This document shows, one piece after another, positions 9,720 through 18,346 of a stretch of 64,000 nt of DNA. A model generated the notes under the pieces. The model saw only the letters and a program-made list of their open reading frames with translations. It made no database searches and had not been told where the DNA came from. How positions within the stretch are numbered: the stretch's first letter is position 1; every line of letters begins with the position of its first letter. Position numbers and translations under genes: made by a program. Location of the stretch: positions 62,001-126,000 of the forward strand of contig NZ_FOYF01000002.1 of the NCBI RefSeq assembly GCF_900115925.1. The letters are read 5' to 3'. This stretch comes from Bacillus sp. cl95 (GTDB lineage: Bacteria > Bacillota > Bacilli > Bacillales > Cytobacillaceae).

Positions 9720-12611
9720 TTGGGCTGGATTCAAAGCTTTTTACAGACATTTAAAAAACAAGATGAATTTGAAGAAACGACCATACATAATGAGCTTGAA
9801 AGCGAAAAGGCTTATACCCCTAACCAAAGTACAGTAGGTGACGGTAACAAAAAAGGTGAAGCAAGAATCGCATATCATTATCCAAAAGGACAGTTTCGAT
9901 TTCCTCTCATACCAGATGAAAGTGCCCAAACACTTCCTTCACGGAAACCGCGGGAAAAACAAAGAGAACGAAACCCAATAGTCCCAACACCAAAAAAAGA
10001 AGAGAGCACTATTATCAAAAATGAAACGCCCAAACGGAAAATTCCAATTGAGGAAAACATCAAGCGGGAAAGGGTTCTTCCAAAACCGGTCAAAAAGGTA
10101 CGTCCATTTCAGCCAACCGAGATACCATCACCGGTGTATGGATTCGAACGTCCTAAAGTAGCGAAGCCAGTTGAACATGAACTTTCAGATTTTACTCCCG
10201 ATCCGAATGTTCAAGTGGAAGAACTCATTAGCTATCAAAACCAAGTCGCGGGAAGCGAAATATGGAATACACCGCCCAATACTGAAAGCTTTCATGAGGT
10301 GGAATCGAAAGTTACCCAAGAAGATAAGCTTCCTCCCGCTTTAGAGGCAGAGAATACTTCGATTCCTATTTTCACAGAACTAAAACTGGAAGACTATGAA
10401 ACTACTAAATTAACCCCATTAGAGGCGGTTGGCGAAACTGTTTATATACAGGAAGTTGATAAACATGAATCTCAAGTCAAAATCGAAGAAACAATTCAAT
10501 CAGATCTTGAGCAAGTCACCAATGATGCTGTGTCCCTTGATTCTAAAAATCAAGAAACGGAACTTGTTGCTGCTGCAACAGTAATACATGAAGATGACCC
10601 AGAAGTAGGAAATATTATAAAGGTACAAGAAGAGATTTCAGATATTGAAATTGAAGTGGAAGATGAGAAAATTGAAGCGATCGTTGAATTGGAAGAAGTG
10701 GAAATTATTGATGATGAAGTAGTAATTACAGGAACCGACTTCCATGAAGAAAATAGTGTAGAGTCTACGGTACTCAACAAAGAAGAGGAAAGACCTGTTG
10801 TGGTAGAGAACGAACCCGCTCGACGCCATCTCCCATTCAATGTATTGATGTTAAAGCAGGATAAACGGAAACTAGAAGAAAAAATGAGATTCCAATCAGC
10901 AGTATCTAATCCTATTCATCGAGTGAATGAAATTCAACGACTTGTAGCGCAGGACAATCAAGTGAATGAAACTCAACCACCTGACACACAGGTCAATCAA
11001 GTGAATGAAACTCAACCACCTGACACACAGGTCAATCAAGTGAATGAAACTCAACCACCTGACACACAGGTCAATCAAGTGAATGAAACTCAATCACCTG
11101 TCGGACAGCAAAATCAACAACTAGAACAAACAATAATTTCTGTGGAAACGCGACAAACTTTTGAAACGGTCGAAACAAGTGAGCCTCAGTATTACGTCGT
11201 TCCAGGTACTGAATTACTAAATCCACCCGTGTTTGAAAATGCAGACTCAGATTGGTTAATTAATCAAGAAATGCAGCTTAACCAGACCCTATTAAACTTT
11301 AATGTGGGAGCAAAGGTGGTCAATGTTACTCAAGGACCAGCTGTAACTCGCTTCGAAGTACAACCGGAGCCAGGGGTTAAAGTAAACAAGATTACAAACT
11401 TGACGGATGATATTAAGCTTAGCTTGGCAGCGAGAGATATTCGCATAGAAGCACCGATTCCTGGAAAGCACACGATTGGAATAGAAGTGCCCAACCCAAG
11501 TTCTCGTCCTGTCATGATAAGTGAAATTATCAATACGGAACTTTTTAAAGAAAATCAGTCACCATTAACGGCAGTATTAGGTCTAGATATTTCTGGTGCA
11601 CCAATTGTTACGGACCTTAAGAAAATGCCACATGGTCTAATAGCAGGAGCGACAGGATCGGGTAAAAGTGTATGCATTAACTCTATTCTTGTAAGTCTTC
11701 TCTATAAAGCTAGTCCAGAAGATCTTAAACTGCTTTTAATTGATCCAAAGATGGTCGAACTTGCACCTTATAACCAGATACCACATTTGGTCAGTCCAGT
11801 CATTACGGATGTGAAGGCAGCGACAGCAGCATTAAAATGGGCAGTTGAAGAAATGGAAAGACGTTATGAACTCTTTGCCCATACGGGAGTTCGTGATATT
11901 AATCGATTCAATGAATTGGCTATGAAACATCAGCGTTATTCTGATAAATTACCATTCATCGTCATCATTATCGACGAACTTGCAGACTTAATGATGATGT
12001 CTCCTGCAGATGTAGAAGAAGCGATATGTAGAATTGCCCAAAAAGCAAGAGCATGTGGTATTCATTTAATTGTGGCAACTCAAAGGCCTTCCGTGGATGT
12101 TATAACAGGACTCATCAAGGCTAATATCCCAACACGGGTAGCATTCTCGGTTAGCTCGCAGATTGATTCACGGACCATTATTGATATCGGTGGAGCGGAA
12201 AAATTACTGGGCCGTGGTGACATGTTATTTTTAGAAAATGGTTCATCCAAAGCAGTCCGATTGCAAGGAACATTTGTTACTGACGAAGAAATTGATAAGG
12301 TAGTTGCACATGTTAGAAGGGAAAGAGCTCCAGAGTACTTATTTGAACAAGAAGAACTATTGAAGAGAGCACAAGTAACAGAAGAGGAAGATGAACTGTT
12401 CTACGAGGCATGTGAATTTGTCGTAGATCAAGGTGGAGCTTCAACTTCTAGCTTGCAACGCCGTTTCAAAGTAGGTTATAACCGTGCTGCACGTCTGATT
12501 GACATGATGGAAGACCATGGATATATCTCCGGAGCAAAAGGCAGTAAGCCGCGTGATGTCCTTATCACAGCAGCGGAATTAGAATCTCTTCAAGAAAGTA
12601 GTACAATATAA
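9720..12611 (+). CDS. sftA: Soluble DNA translocase SftA (FtsK/SpoIIIE family)
   Basis: A hexameric ATPase that moves chromosome ends away from the closing septum. It is 963 residues with no N-terminal membrane segments, which separates SftA from SpoIIIE/FtsK. Residues 1 to about 480 are a low-complexity, Glu/Pro/Gln-rich linker containing a 13-residue tandem repeat. The motor follows: Walker A GATGSGKS at 643-650, Walker B with DE at 752-753, and LIVATQRPSVDVITGLIK after it. The C-terminal gamma winged helix (about 890-955) should read KOPS/SRS-like sequences. The start is TTG 9720, preceded by GAAAGAG. The linker is longer and more repetitive than I recall for B. subtilis SftA. Confidence 0.92.
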   Translation: MGWIQSFLQTFKKQDEFEETTIHNELESEKAYTPNQSTVGDGNKKGEARIAYHYPKGQFRFPLIPDESAQTLPSRKPREKQRERNPIVPTPKKEESTIIKNETPKRKIPIEENIKRERVLPKPVKKVRPFQPTEIPSPVYGFERPKVAKPVEHELSDFTPDPNVQVEELISYQNQVAGSEIWNTPPNTESFHEVESKVTQEDKLPPALEAENTSIPIFTELKLEDYETTKLTPLEAVGETVYIQEVDKHESQVKIEETIQSDLEQVTNDAVSLDSKNQETELVAAATVIHEDDPEVGNIIKVQEEISDIEIEVEDEKIEAIVELEEVEIIDDEVVITGTDFHEENSVESTVLNKEEERPVVVENEPARRHLPFNVLMLKQDKRKLEEKMRFQSAVSNPIHRVNEIQRLVAQDNQVNETQPPDTQVNQVNETQPPDTQVNQVNETQPPDTQVNQVNETQSPVGQQNQQLEQTIISVETRQTFETVETSEPQYYVVPGTELLNPPVFENADSDWLINQEMQLNQTLLNFNVGAKVVNVTQGPAVTRFEVQPEPGVKVNKITNLTDDIKLSLAARDIRIEAPIPGKHTIGIEVPNPSSRPVMISEIINTELFKENQSPLTAVLGLDISGAPIVTDLKKMPHGLIAGATGSGKSVCINSILVSLLYKASPEDLKLLLIDPKMVELAPYNQIPHLVSPVITDVKAATAALKWAVEEMERRYELFAHTGVRDINRFNELAMKHQRYSDKLPFIVIIIDELADLMMMSPADVEEAICRIAQKARACGIHLIVATQRPSVDVITGLIKANIPTRVAFSVSSQIDSRTIIDIGGAEKLLGRGDMLFLENGSSKAVRLQGTFVTDEEIDKVVAHVRRERAPEYLFEQEELLKRAQVTEEEDELFYEACEFVVDQGGASTSSLQRRFKVGYNRAARLIDMMEDHGYISGAKGSKPRDVLITAAELESLQESSTI
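10923..11117 (+). repeat. In-frame 39-bp tandem repeat in sftA (5 units)
   Basis: Five consecutive 39-nt units start at 10923, 10962, 11001, 11040 and 11079. The middle three are identical at the DNA level. The first and last are diverged. Each central unit encodes VNETQPPDTQVNQ. Units are multiples of three, so copy changes keep the frame. Confidence 0.95.
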
Positions 12612-12710
12612 TAAAGAATGGTATTCTTTATGAACGTGAACAAATAATAGTAGGACATCAAGAAAATTGCAGAACGTCCTTTAGGATTTCTTATGAGGAG
12701 CTTTAAAGAA

Positions 12711-13808
12711 ATGAAGGAAATTGAGTTAAAGTTACAAGGCGTTATTAAACGTCTAACAAATCAAACGTTTAAATTTGACGAAAGAGTAAAAGAAGGCTGG
12801 TTTTCAGCTGTTTACTTCTTAAAAACAAAGGAAATCATCGAAAAATACCATAGTGATAATGTGGTAACGATGCAGTTTTTCCAGAAAAGCACCGCCGTAT
12901 TATGTGGGACAGATGAGGTCATTGCCCTCGTAAAAACATTTGCCACTAACCCTGACGAATTAGAAATCAATTCGTTAAAAGATGGCGACAAGATCAGTCC
13001 ATTTGAAACGGTTCTAACCATCAAAGGTCCATATCAAAACTTTGGTTACCTTGAAGGAGTAATAGACGGAATTCTTGCACGGCGTACATCCGTGGCGACA
13101 AATGTGTACAATGTCGTAAAAGCAGCCGCAAGCTCTGGAACTCAGAAGCCGGTCATTTTTATGGGCGACCGAGATGACCACTTTATCACTCAATCAGGTG
13201 ATGGTTATGCAGCCTACATGGGCGGAGCAACCGCCCAAGCGACACATGCGATGAATGAATGGTGGGGTAAGAAAGGAATGGGAACGATGCCCCATGCACT
13301 TATCCAACTATTCAATGGCGATATTGTTGAAGCAACAAGGGCATATATTGAAACATATCCCGAAGATGATTTAATTACTCTTGTAGATTATAATAATGAT
13401 GTTATTACCGATTCCTTGAAAGTCGCTCGTGAATTTGGCGATGTACTAAAGGGTGTCAGGGTCGACACATCCAGAACCATGATTGACCAGTACTTTTTAA
13501 GAAATCAGCACCTATTGGGAACATTCGATCCTAGAGGAGTAAATGCTGAACTCATCACTGCACTGAGAGAAGCACTTGATCAAGAAGGCTTTAATCATGT
13601 TAAGATTGTTGTGAGTGGCGGATTCACGGAAACAAGAATTCGTGAGTTTGAGGAAAAGGGCGTGCCGGTTGATATTTATGGAGTAGGCAGTAGCCTATTA
13701 AAGATCAATATTGGTTTTACCGGTGATAATGTTATGATTAACGGTGAACACCAGGCGAAAGCTGGTAGGCGATACCGTCATAACGAGCGTCTTGAGAGAG
13801 TAGAGTAG
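12711..13808 (+). CDS. Nicotinate phosphoribosyltransferase-like protein (short form)
   Basis: A 365-residue enzyme of the NAPRTase/quinolinate PRTase superfamily, which joins nicotinate (or a related base) to PRPP for NAD synthesis. Visible family features are ARRTSVATN (phosphate/base-binding region), FMGDRDDHF, GGATAQATHAM, LVDYNNDV, RVDTSRTM and VSGGFTETRI. It is much shorter than the roughly 490-residue PncB of B. subtilis and resembles the compact forms of archaea and some bacilli. ATG 12711 is used because GAGGAG (12695-12700) is 10 nt upstream. The earlier ATG at 12693 overlaps that site. It lies between sftA and murC, where I recall no such gene in B. subtilis. The exact base used is uncertain. 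Confidence 0.8.
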   Translation: MKEIELKLQGVIKRLTNQTFKFDERVKEGWFSAVYFLKTKEIIEKYHSDNVVTMQFFQKSTAVLCGTDEVIALVKTFATNPDELEINSLKDGDKISPFETVLTIKGPYQNFGYLEGVIDGILARRTSVATNVYNVVKAAASSGTQKPVIFMGDRDDHFITQSGDGYAAYMGGATAQATHAMNEWWGKKGMGTMPHALIQLFNGDIVEATRAYIETYPEDDLITLVDYNNDVITDSLKVAREFGDVLKGVRVDTSRTMIDQYFLRNQHLLGTFDPRGVNAELITALREALDQEGFNHVKIVVSGGFTETRIREFEEKGVPVDIYGVGSSLLKINIGFTGDNVMINGEHQAKAGRRYRHNERLERVE

Positions 13809-13852
13809 AATAGTCACGATTAGCACTTATATGTGTTTTATGAAAAAAAAGA

Positions 13853-13861
13853 TGATATAAT
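13853..13861 (+). promoter_or_regulatory. Extended -10 promoter candidate for murC
   Basis: TGATATAAT (TG-N-TATAAT) lies 120 nt before murC. No convincing -35 is seen, as is common for extended -10 promoters. Confidence 0.4.
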
Positions 13862-13980
13862 GTTTTAATACTTAAAAGTAATGGTATTCACCTAGTAGTG
13901 CATTAAGCTTTATAGATTAGCAAAAATAGATAGATGTCATATACTGTTTTACAGATAGACGTTTGTTGGAGGTTCTTTAT

Positions 13981-15282
13981 ATGACTATTTACCATTTTGT
14001 AGGTATTAAGGGGTCAGGGATGAGTGCTCTTGCGCAGGTCCTGCATGATATGAAATTTGAAGTGCAAGGCTCCGATGTCGAAAAGCGCTTTTTTACTCAA
14101 CAGGCCCTTGAGCAATCAGGAATAAAGATCCTTCCTTTTCAAAAGGAGAATATTCAGCCTGGCATGACGATTATTGCCGGTAATGCATTTCCTGATACTC
14201 ATGAAGAAATTCAAGAGGCGATGAAGTTAGGCCTTCCTATTGTAAGATATCACCGTTTCCTAGGTGATTTTATGCAAAACTTTACGAGTGTAGCGGTTAC
14301 GGGTGCTCATGGGAAAACATCTACTACAGGATTGCTTGCCCATGTTATGAAAGGCGCTAAACCAACTTCATTTTTGATTGGTGATGGAACGGGTAAAGGT
14401 GAAGAAGGTGCACAATACTTCGTATTCGAAGCGTGTGAGTACCGTCGTCATTTCCTTTCATACTTCCCGGACTATGCCATTATGACCAATATTGATTTTG
14501 ATCATCCCGATTATTTCGCTAACATTGATGATGTTATCTCAGCGTTCCAAGAAATGGCTTTGCAAGTGAAAAAGGGCATTTTTGCGTGTGGAGATGATGA
14601 ACATCTTCAAAAGATCCAAGCAAAAGTTCCAGTCCTGTTCTATGGATTTGGGGAAGAAAATGACTTCCAGGCAAGAAATGTTGTTAAATCAACTGAAGGA
14701 ACTACTTTTGATGTCTTTATTCGAAATACTTTTTATCATACTTTCAAAATTCCAACGTTCGGTGATCATAATATCTTAAACTCACTAGCGGTCATTGCGC
14801 TAAGCCATTATGAGGAATTGGAAGTTGAAACGGTTATGGAACAACTTCAAACTTTCGAAGGCGTAAAAAGAAGATTTTCTGAGAAGAAATTTGGAACTCA
14901 AGTCATAATTGATGATTATGCACACCACCCTACAGAAATAAAAGCAACGGTTAACGCGGCAAGACAAAAATATCCTGATCGAGAGATTGTCGCTGTTTTT
15001 CAACCGCACACATTTACAAGAACCCAAACATTCCTTGATGATTTTGCGGAAAGTTTGAACTTGGCAGACAAAGTATACTTGTGTGAAATTTTTGGTTCGG
15101 CACGTGAAAATCACGGGAAGCTTTCCATTGAAGATCTTCGCGAAAAGATTTCTGGTGCAGATTTAATTTCCGAGGATAACACTGAGTCTCTCAAAAAACA
15201 TGAAAATAGTGTGCTTATTTTTATGGGTGCTGGTGATATTCAAAAATTCCAAGAAGCTTACGAAAAGCAATTTAGTTTATAA
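13981..15282 (+). CDS. murC: UDP-N-acetylmuramate--L-alanine ligase MurC
   Basis: Cytoplasmic ATP-dependent ligase that adds L-alanine to UDP-MurNAc in peptidoglycan precursor synthesis. It is 433 residues, the normal length. The UDP-binding N-terminal motif GIKGSGMS is near 8-15 and the ATP P-loop GAHGKTST is at 108-115. [10 protein letters not shown] and [10 protein letters not shown] form the central domain, and [10 protein letters not shown] begins the C-terminal domain. ATG 13981 follows TTGGAGG. The in-frame extension upstream has no ribosome site. It is transcribed alone and followed by a strong hairpin. Confidence 0.97.
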   Translation: MTIYHFVGIKGSGMSALAQVLHDMKFEVQGSDVEKRFFTQQALEQSGIKILPFQKENIQPGMTIIAGNAFPDTHEEIQEAMKLGLPIVRYHRFLGDFMQNFTSVAVTGAHGKTSTTGLLAHVMKGAKPTSFLIGDGTGKGEEGAQYFVFEACEYRRHFLSYFPDYAIMTNIDFDHPDYFANIDDVISAFQEMALQVKKGIFACGDDEHLQKIQAKVPVLFYGFGEENDFQARNVVKSTEGTTFDVFIRNTFYHTFKIPTFGDHNILNSLAVIALSHYEELEVETVMEQLQTFEGVKRRFSEKKFGTQVIIDDYAHHPTEIKATVNAARQKYPDREIVAVFQPHTFTRTQTFLDDFAESLNLADKVYLCEIFGSARENHGKLSIEDLREKISGADLISEDNTESLKKHENSVLIFMGAGDIQKFQEAYEKQFSL

Positions 15283-15291
15283 ATTGATACA

Positions 15292-15323
15292 AAAAGGATG
15301 CAACAATTGTTGCATCCTTTTCA
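15292..15323. terminator. Terminator of murC
   Basis: Perfect palindrome AAAAGGATGCAACAA with its complement, running into TTTTC. Confidence 0.85.
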
Positions 15324-15333
15324 TTTATATTTA

Positions 15334-15460
15334 GGTTGCTTTCGCGTTGATTGTTGCTTTTCGAGAAGCTCCTGAACCCAGAATTCATATAAAATCGTAA
15401 AAATCCAGAAGCCGATTTTTACTTTTGCATCTGAAAGCAACAAAGTTTACGAAAAGAGCC
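15334..15460. mobile_element. MITE-like repeat, family B copy 1 (127 bp)
   Basis: The left end GGTTGCTTTCG.. and the right end ..CGAAAAGAGCC are imperfect inverted repeats. The flanks TATATTTA (15326-15333) and TTTATTTA (15461-15468) differ at one base, so this looks like an aged 8-bp target duplication. The right half is nearly identical to the copy at 19773. It abuts the ampS stop codon, which lies within the duplicated bases. Confidence 0.7.
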
Positions 15461-15461
15461 T

Positions 15462-16577
15462 TTATTTAAGATTCTCAGGGTTTAAGCCTTCTAATTCAGG
15501 AATGACGAATCTGCCATCTTTACGAATAAGGACGTCATCGAAGTAAATTTCGCCTCCACCATATTCAGGTCTCTGAATGTTCACCATATCCCAATGAATA
15601 TTGGAGTGATTACCATTGAATGCCTCATCATAGCATTGACCAGGTGTGAAGTGGAAACTTCCATCGATTTTTTCATCAAATAAAATATCCTGCATTGGAT
15701 TTTGGATATATGGATTTACCCCAATCGCAAATTCACCGATATAACGAGCTCCTTCATCCGTATCGAATATTTTATTGATTCGCTCTGAATCATTAGCCTC
15801 AGCCGAAACGATTTTTCCATTTTCAAAAGTAAGCTTCACGTTCTCGAATGTAAAACCATGGTATGGAGAAGGCGTATTATACGTAATTGTACCGTTTACT
15901 GAATCGCGAACAGGAGCGGAGTAAACTTCTCCATCTGGAATGTTTAAGTGTCCGGCACATTTTACCGCAGGGATATCCTTAATAGAGAATGAGAGGTCTG
16001 TACCAGGACCTGTAATGCGTACTTTATCAGTACGGTTCATTAACTCGACTAGGCTATCCATCGCTTCGTCCATCTTTGCATAGTCAAGGTTACATACATT
16101 GAAATAAAAGTCTTCAAAAGCTTCTGTACTCATCTTCGCTAATTGAGCCATTGAAGAGTTAGGGTAGCGCAGCACAACCCAACGTGTTTTAGGTACGCGA
16201 ATTTCTGAATGAACTCTTTTACCAATGCTGTTTCCATGGATTTTCATTTTTTCGCTAGGCACATCGGCTTGTTCGTTAATGTTATCACCAGAACGTAAAC
16301 CAATGTAAGCATCCATCTTCTGCATAACATTTGCTTCGAAATCAGCCATCATTTGATATTGCTCTTCTTGTGCTCCCATTAATAAAGAACGGTCTACCTG
16401 TTGATCTTTTAATGAGACAAAAGGGTAGCCTCCTGCAGCATAAGCTTCTTTTACAAGAGCCATGACGAGTTCGCGTTGTAGTCCAAAGTTTTCTATTAAA
16501 ACTTTTTCACCCTTTTGCAAACGAATGGAATAGTTAATCAAATTCTTTGCGAGTTTTTCAATCCGAGGATCTTTCAT
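15462..16577 (-). CDS. ampS: M29 family aminopeptidase AmpS
   Basis: A 371-residue metallo-aminopeptidase of family M29 (thermophilic aminopeptidase type), cytoplasmic. Metal-ligand regions visible are NIPDGEVYSAP (Glu), GEFAIGVNP (Glu), SFHFTPGQCY (His and Tyr), and HSNIHWDMV (His and Asp) near the C-terminus. The start ATG 16577 has AGGAGG about 11 nt upstream. It is transcribed against murC and away from ytxG. Its stop codon is inside a family B target duplication. Confidence 0.92.
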   Translation of the reverse strand: MKDPRIEKLAKNLINYSIRLQKGEKVLIENFGLQRELVMALVKEAYAAGGYPFVSLKDQQVDRSLLMGAQEEQYQMMADFEANVMQKMDAYIGLRSGDNINEQADVPSEKMKIHGNSIGKRVHSEIRVPKTRWVVLRYPNSSMAQLAKMSTEAFEDFYFNVCNLDYAKMDEAMDSLVELMNRTDKVRITGPGTDLSFSIKDIPAVKCAGHLNIPDGEVYSAPVRDSVNGTITYNTPSPYHGFTFENVKLTFENGKIVSAEANDSERINKIFDTDEGARYIGEFAIGVNPYIQNPMQDILFDEKIDGSFHFTPGQCYDEAFNGNHSNIHWDMVNIQRPEYGGGEIYFDDVLIRKDGRFVIPELEGLNPENLK

Positions 16578-16723
16578 TTATGTATAGCCTCCTAATACAA
16601 AATATGATGTTCTGTAATATTGTAACCGAATTCATAGAGATTGTTAAAATGTTATTTTTCTGTAATTTTTTAAAATGGCAGGAGAAAATAGAGATGACAT
16701 TGAAATAATAAGTAGACAGCTTG

Positions 16724-16748
16724 GTTTATGCCCGTTTAGTATGGGTAT
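16724..16748 (+). promoter_or_regulatory. Sigma-B-type promoter of ytxGHJ
   Basis: GTTTAT (16724-16729), 13-nt spacer, GGGTAT (16743-16748). This matches the sigma-B consensus (GTTTAA, 12-14 nt, GGGTAT) at all but one base, and it sits 33 nt before ytxG. In B. subtilis this operon is a known general-stress operon. Confidence 0.8.
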
Positions 16749-16781
16749 TACTTAAATGTAGATTTAATGGAGGTGTATGAG

Positions 16782-17258
16782 ATGAAAATAATTTTATATC
16801 TAAGCGTAGCACTAATTGCGGTCGCTTTTTTCGTTCTAGTGATTTATTTATCGAAAACACTTAAGTCGCTTCAAGTAACACTTGAGAGCGTATCAAAAAC
16901 GTTGGTAGGTCTTGAAAATCAACTTAATGGGGTAACAAGGGAAACAACAGTATTGTTACATAAGACCAATAGTCTTGCAGATGATATACAGAAAAAATCT
17001 GAAAGCTTGAACAGCGTAGTTGCGGCAGTGAAGGATGTCGGACAATCCGTCCATAAATTTAACCAATCACTGCAAAACATCAGTGCGACAGTTGATCGTC
17101 AACTCGAAAACAACAAAGAGAAGATTTCGCAAATTATGCAATGGAGCAATGTCCTTCTCGAACTAAAAGATAAATGGAAGTCAAAAAAACAAGCTGTGTC
17201 AGCATCAAACCATGAACTAATTGCAAGAGAAGGTCAAAAAACAAGATTAAGACAATAA
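16782..17258 (+). CDS. ytxG: DUF948 general stress protein YtxG
   Basis: A 158-residue DUF948 protein with one N-terminal membrane segment (about residues 2-24). A long, probably coiled-coil region rich in Ser, Leu, Lys and Gln follows (about 25-130), then a basic C-terminus. ATG 16782 follows GGAGGTG by about 6 nt. The ATG at 16767 overlaps that site and is rejected. First gene of ytxG-ytxH-ytxJ behind a sigma-B-type promoter. Its role in the stress response is not known in detail. Confidence 0.87.
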   Translation: MKIILYLSVALIAVAFFVLVIYLSKTLKSLQVTLESVSKTLVGLENQLNGVTRETTVLLHKTNSLADDIQKKSESLNSVVAAVKDVGQSVHKFNQSLQNISATVDRQLENNKEKISQIMQWSNVLLELKDKWKSKKQAVSASNHELIAREGQKTRLRQ

Positions 17259-17274
17259 AAAGGAGGAGATCGGA

Positions 17275-17778
17275 GTGTTGAACAATCAAAATGACAGAAA
17301 CGAAAGCAACTTACCTCAAGAAGAGGAAGCGGTGAACATGAAGAACTTTGCAGTAGGGGCTGTTATTGGTGGATTAGTTGGAGCGGCAGCTGCGGTTTTC
17401 CTTGCACCGAAATCAGGCAAGGAATTAAGAAATGATTTGACTGAGCAGGCGGGTGTCTTAAAAGAAAAAACGAGTCAACTACGTGAGACTGCGATGACAA
17501 AAGGTACTGAAATCGTAAGCATGGCCAAGGAAAAGGCAGAGAAATTGAATTTGATTTCTAAATCAGACTCAACAGATTCTGTTCAAGCAGTCGATACTCT
17601 AAATGATGACGTTACGCTAAATGAAACAGAAGTAGTGGAGGCATCAGTAAGTGAAGAAGTTGAGAATTCGACTACTCCTTTTGATGACTTAACATTAAAA
17701 GATGACAATGATGTTCGCCAAAAGCTCGAGGAAGCCAAAGCGGCATTCGAAGAAGAAGAAAGTAAAGTAAAATTGTAA
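17275..17778 (+). CDS. ytxH: General stress protein YtxH
   Basis: A 167-residue YtxH-family protein. A glycine-rich membrane-type segment (AVGAVIGGLVGAAAAVF) is at about 26-43, followed by LAPKSGKELR, the family signature. An acidic, low-complexity C-terminus follows. The start is GTG 17275 with AAGGAGGAG about 8 nt upstream, and it lies 16 nt after ytxG, so the two are co-transcribed. Exact function unknown. A terminator-like hairpin follows it inside the operon. Confidence 0.87.
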   Translation: MLNNQNDRNESNLPQEEEAVNMKNFAVGAVIGGLVGAAAAVFLAPKSGKELRNDLTEQAGVLKEKTSQLRETAMTKGTEIVSMAKEKAEKLNLISKSDSTDSVQAVDTLNDDVTLNETEVVEASVSEEVENSTTPFDDLTLKDDNDVRQKLEEAKAAFEEEESKVKL

Positions 17779-17802
17779 TTTAAAACAGTAAAATTGTTAT
17801 CT

Positions 17803-17842
17803 AAACGGTGAAGTGGTAAAATGACTTCACCGTTTGTTTTTT
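17803..17842 (+). terminator. Terminator-like hairpin between ytxH and ytxJ
   Basis: A perfect 12-bp stem AAACGGTGAAGT/ACTTCACCGTTT, then G and six T. The ytxJ ribosome site GGAGG begins at the very next bases, so read-through would set ytxJ expression. Confidence 0.8.
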
Positions 17843-17855
17843 GGAGGGGATATTC

Positions 17856-18188
17856 ATGTCAAAACAAATTACTACAATGGAAGAATTTAATGAACAGCTT
17901 AAAGCAGGAGAAAAGCTTCTTCTTTTAAAGCATAGTTCTACTTGTCCGATTAGCCATGCTGGATATGATGAGTACAAGAAGTTTGTCAGCAACCATCCTG
18001 ATATGAACGCTTGTTATTTGATTGTGCAAGATTCCAGACCTTTATCAAATGAAATAGCTGAGAAGTTTCAAGTTAAACATGAATCACCTCAAGCTATCCT
18101 TTTTGTCAATGGTGAAGTGGAGTGGCATGCATCTCATTGGAAAATTACAAATAAATCTTTAGAAGCTGCTATTTTTGCACAACAATAA
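17856..18188 (+). CDS. ytxJ: Bacillithiol-system redox protein YtxJ
   Basis: A 110-residue thioredoxin-like protein of the YtxJ family, proposed to act as a bacilliredoxin-type monothiol protein. The active-site-like motif STCPIS has Cys30, with a second Cys at 53. A cis-proline-like ESPQAILFV is present. ATG 17856 follows GGAGGGGATATTC. Third gene of the ytxGHJ stress operon, separated from ytxH by a hairpin that probably lowers its expression. Confidence 0.86.
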   Translation: MSKQITTMEEFNEQLKAGEKLLLLKHSSTCPISHAGYDEYKKFVSNHPDMNACYLIVQDSRPLSNEIAEKFQVKHESPQAILFVNGEVEWHASHWKITNKSLEAAIFAQQ

Positions 18189-18212
18189 AGACATCCGCTG
18201 GGTGTCTTTATT
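18186..18212 (+). terminator. Terminator of ytxJ
   Basis: AAAGACATCC/GGGTGTCTTT stem followed by ATTTAT, overlapping the stop codon. Confidence 0.7.
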
Positions 18213-18295
18213 TATATATGCAACGCACCATTAACTGATCATTTACATACATTGCTTTAATACTTAAAAGCGTTTAATTAATAAAGATTTTGTGC

Positions 18296-18324
18296 GTGAC
18301 AATCATAAATTTTTCCTTTATAAT
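18296..18324 (+). promoter_or_regulatory. Sigma-A promoter of aroA
   Basis: GTGACA (18296-18301), 17-nt spacer, TATAAT (18319-18324). It is the only strong match in the ytxJ-aroA gap and lies upstream of the inserted repeat, giving a leader of about 310 nt. Confidence 0.6.
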
Positions 18325-18346
18325 AAACCATAATTATTGAAGGCAA

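Noticed and set aside
10550-11093. Long Ser-rich and repeat-containing open frames on the minus strand of sftA
   Set aside because: They are shadows of the Glu-rich and repeated sense coding sequence and have no ribosome sites.
10923-11117. Regular repeats that could suggest a CRISPR-like array
   Set aside because: The units are contiguous without spacers, are a multiple of three and lie in frame inside sftA.
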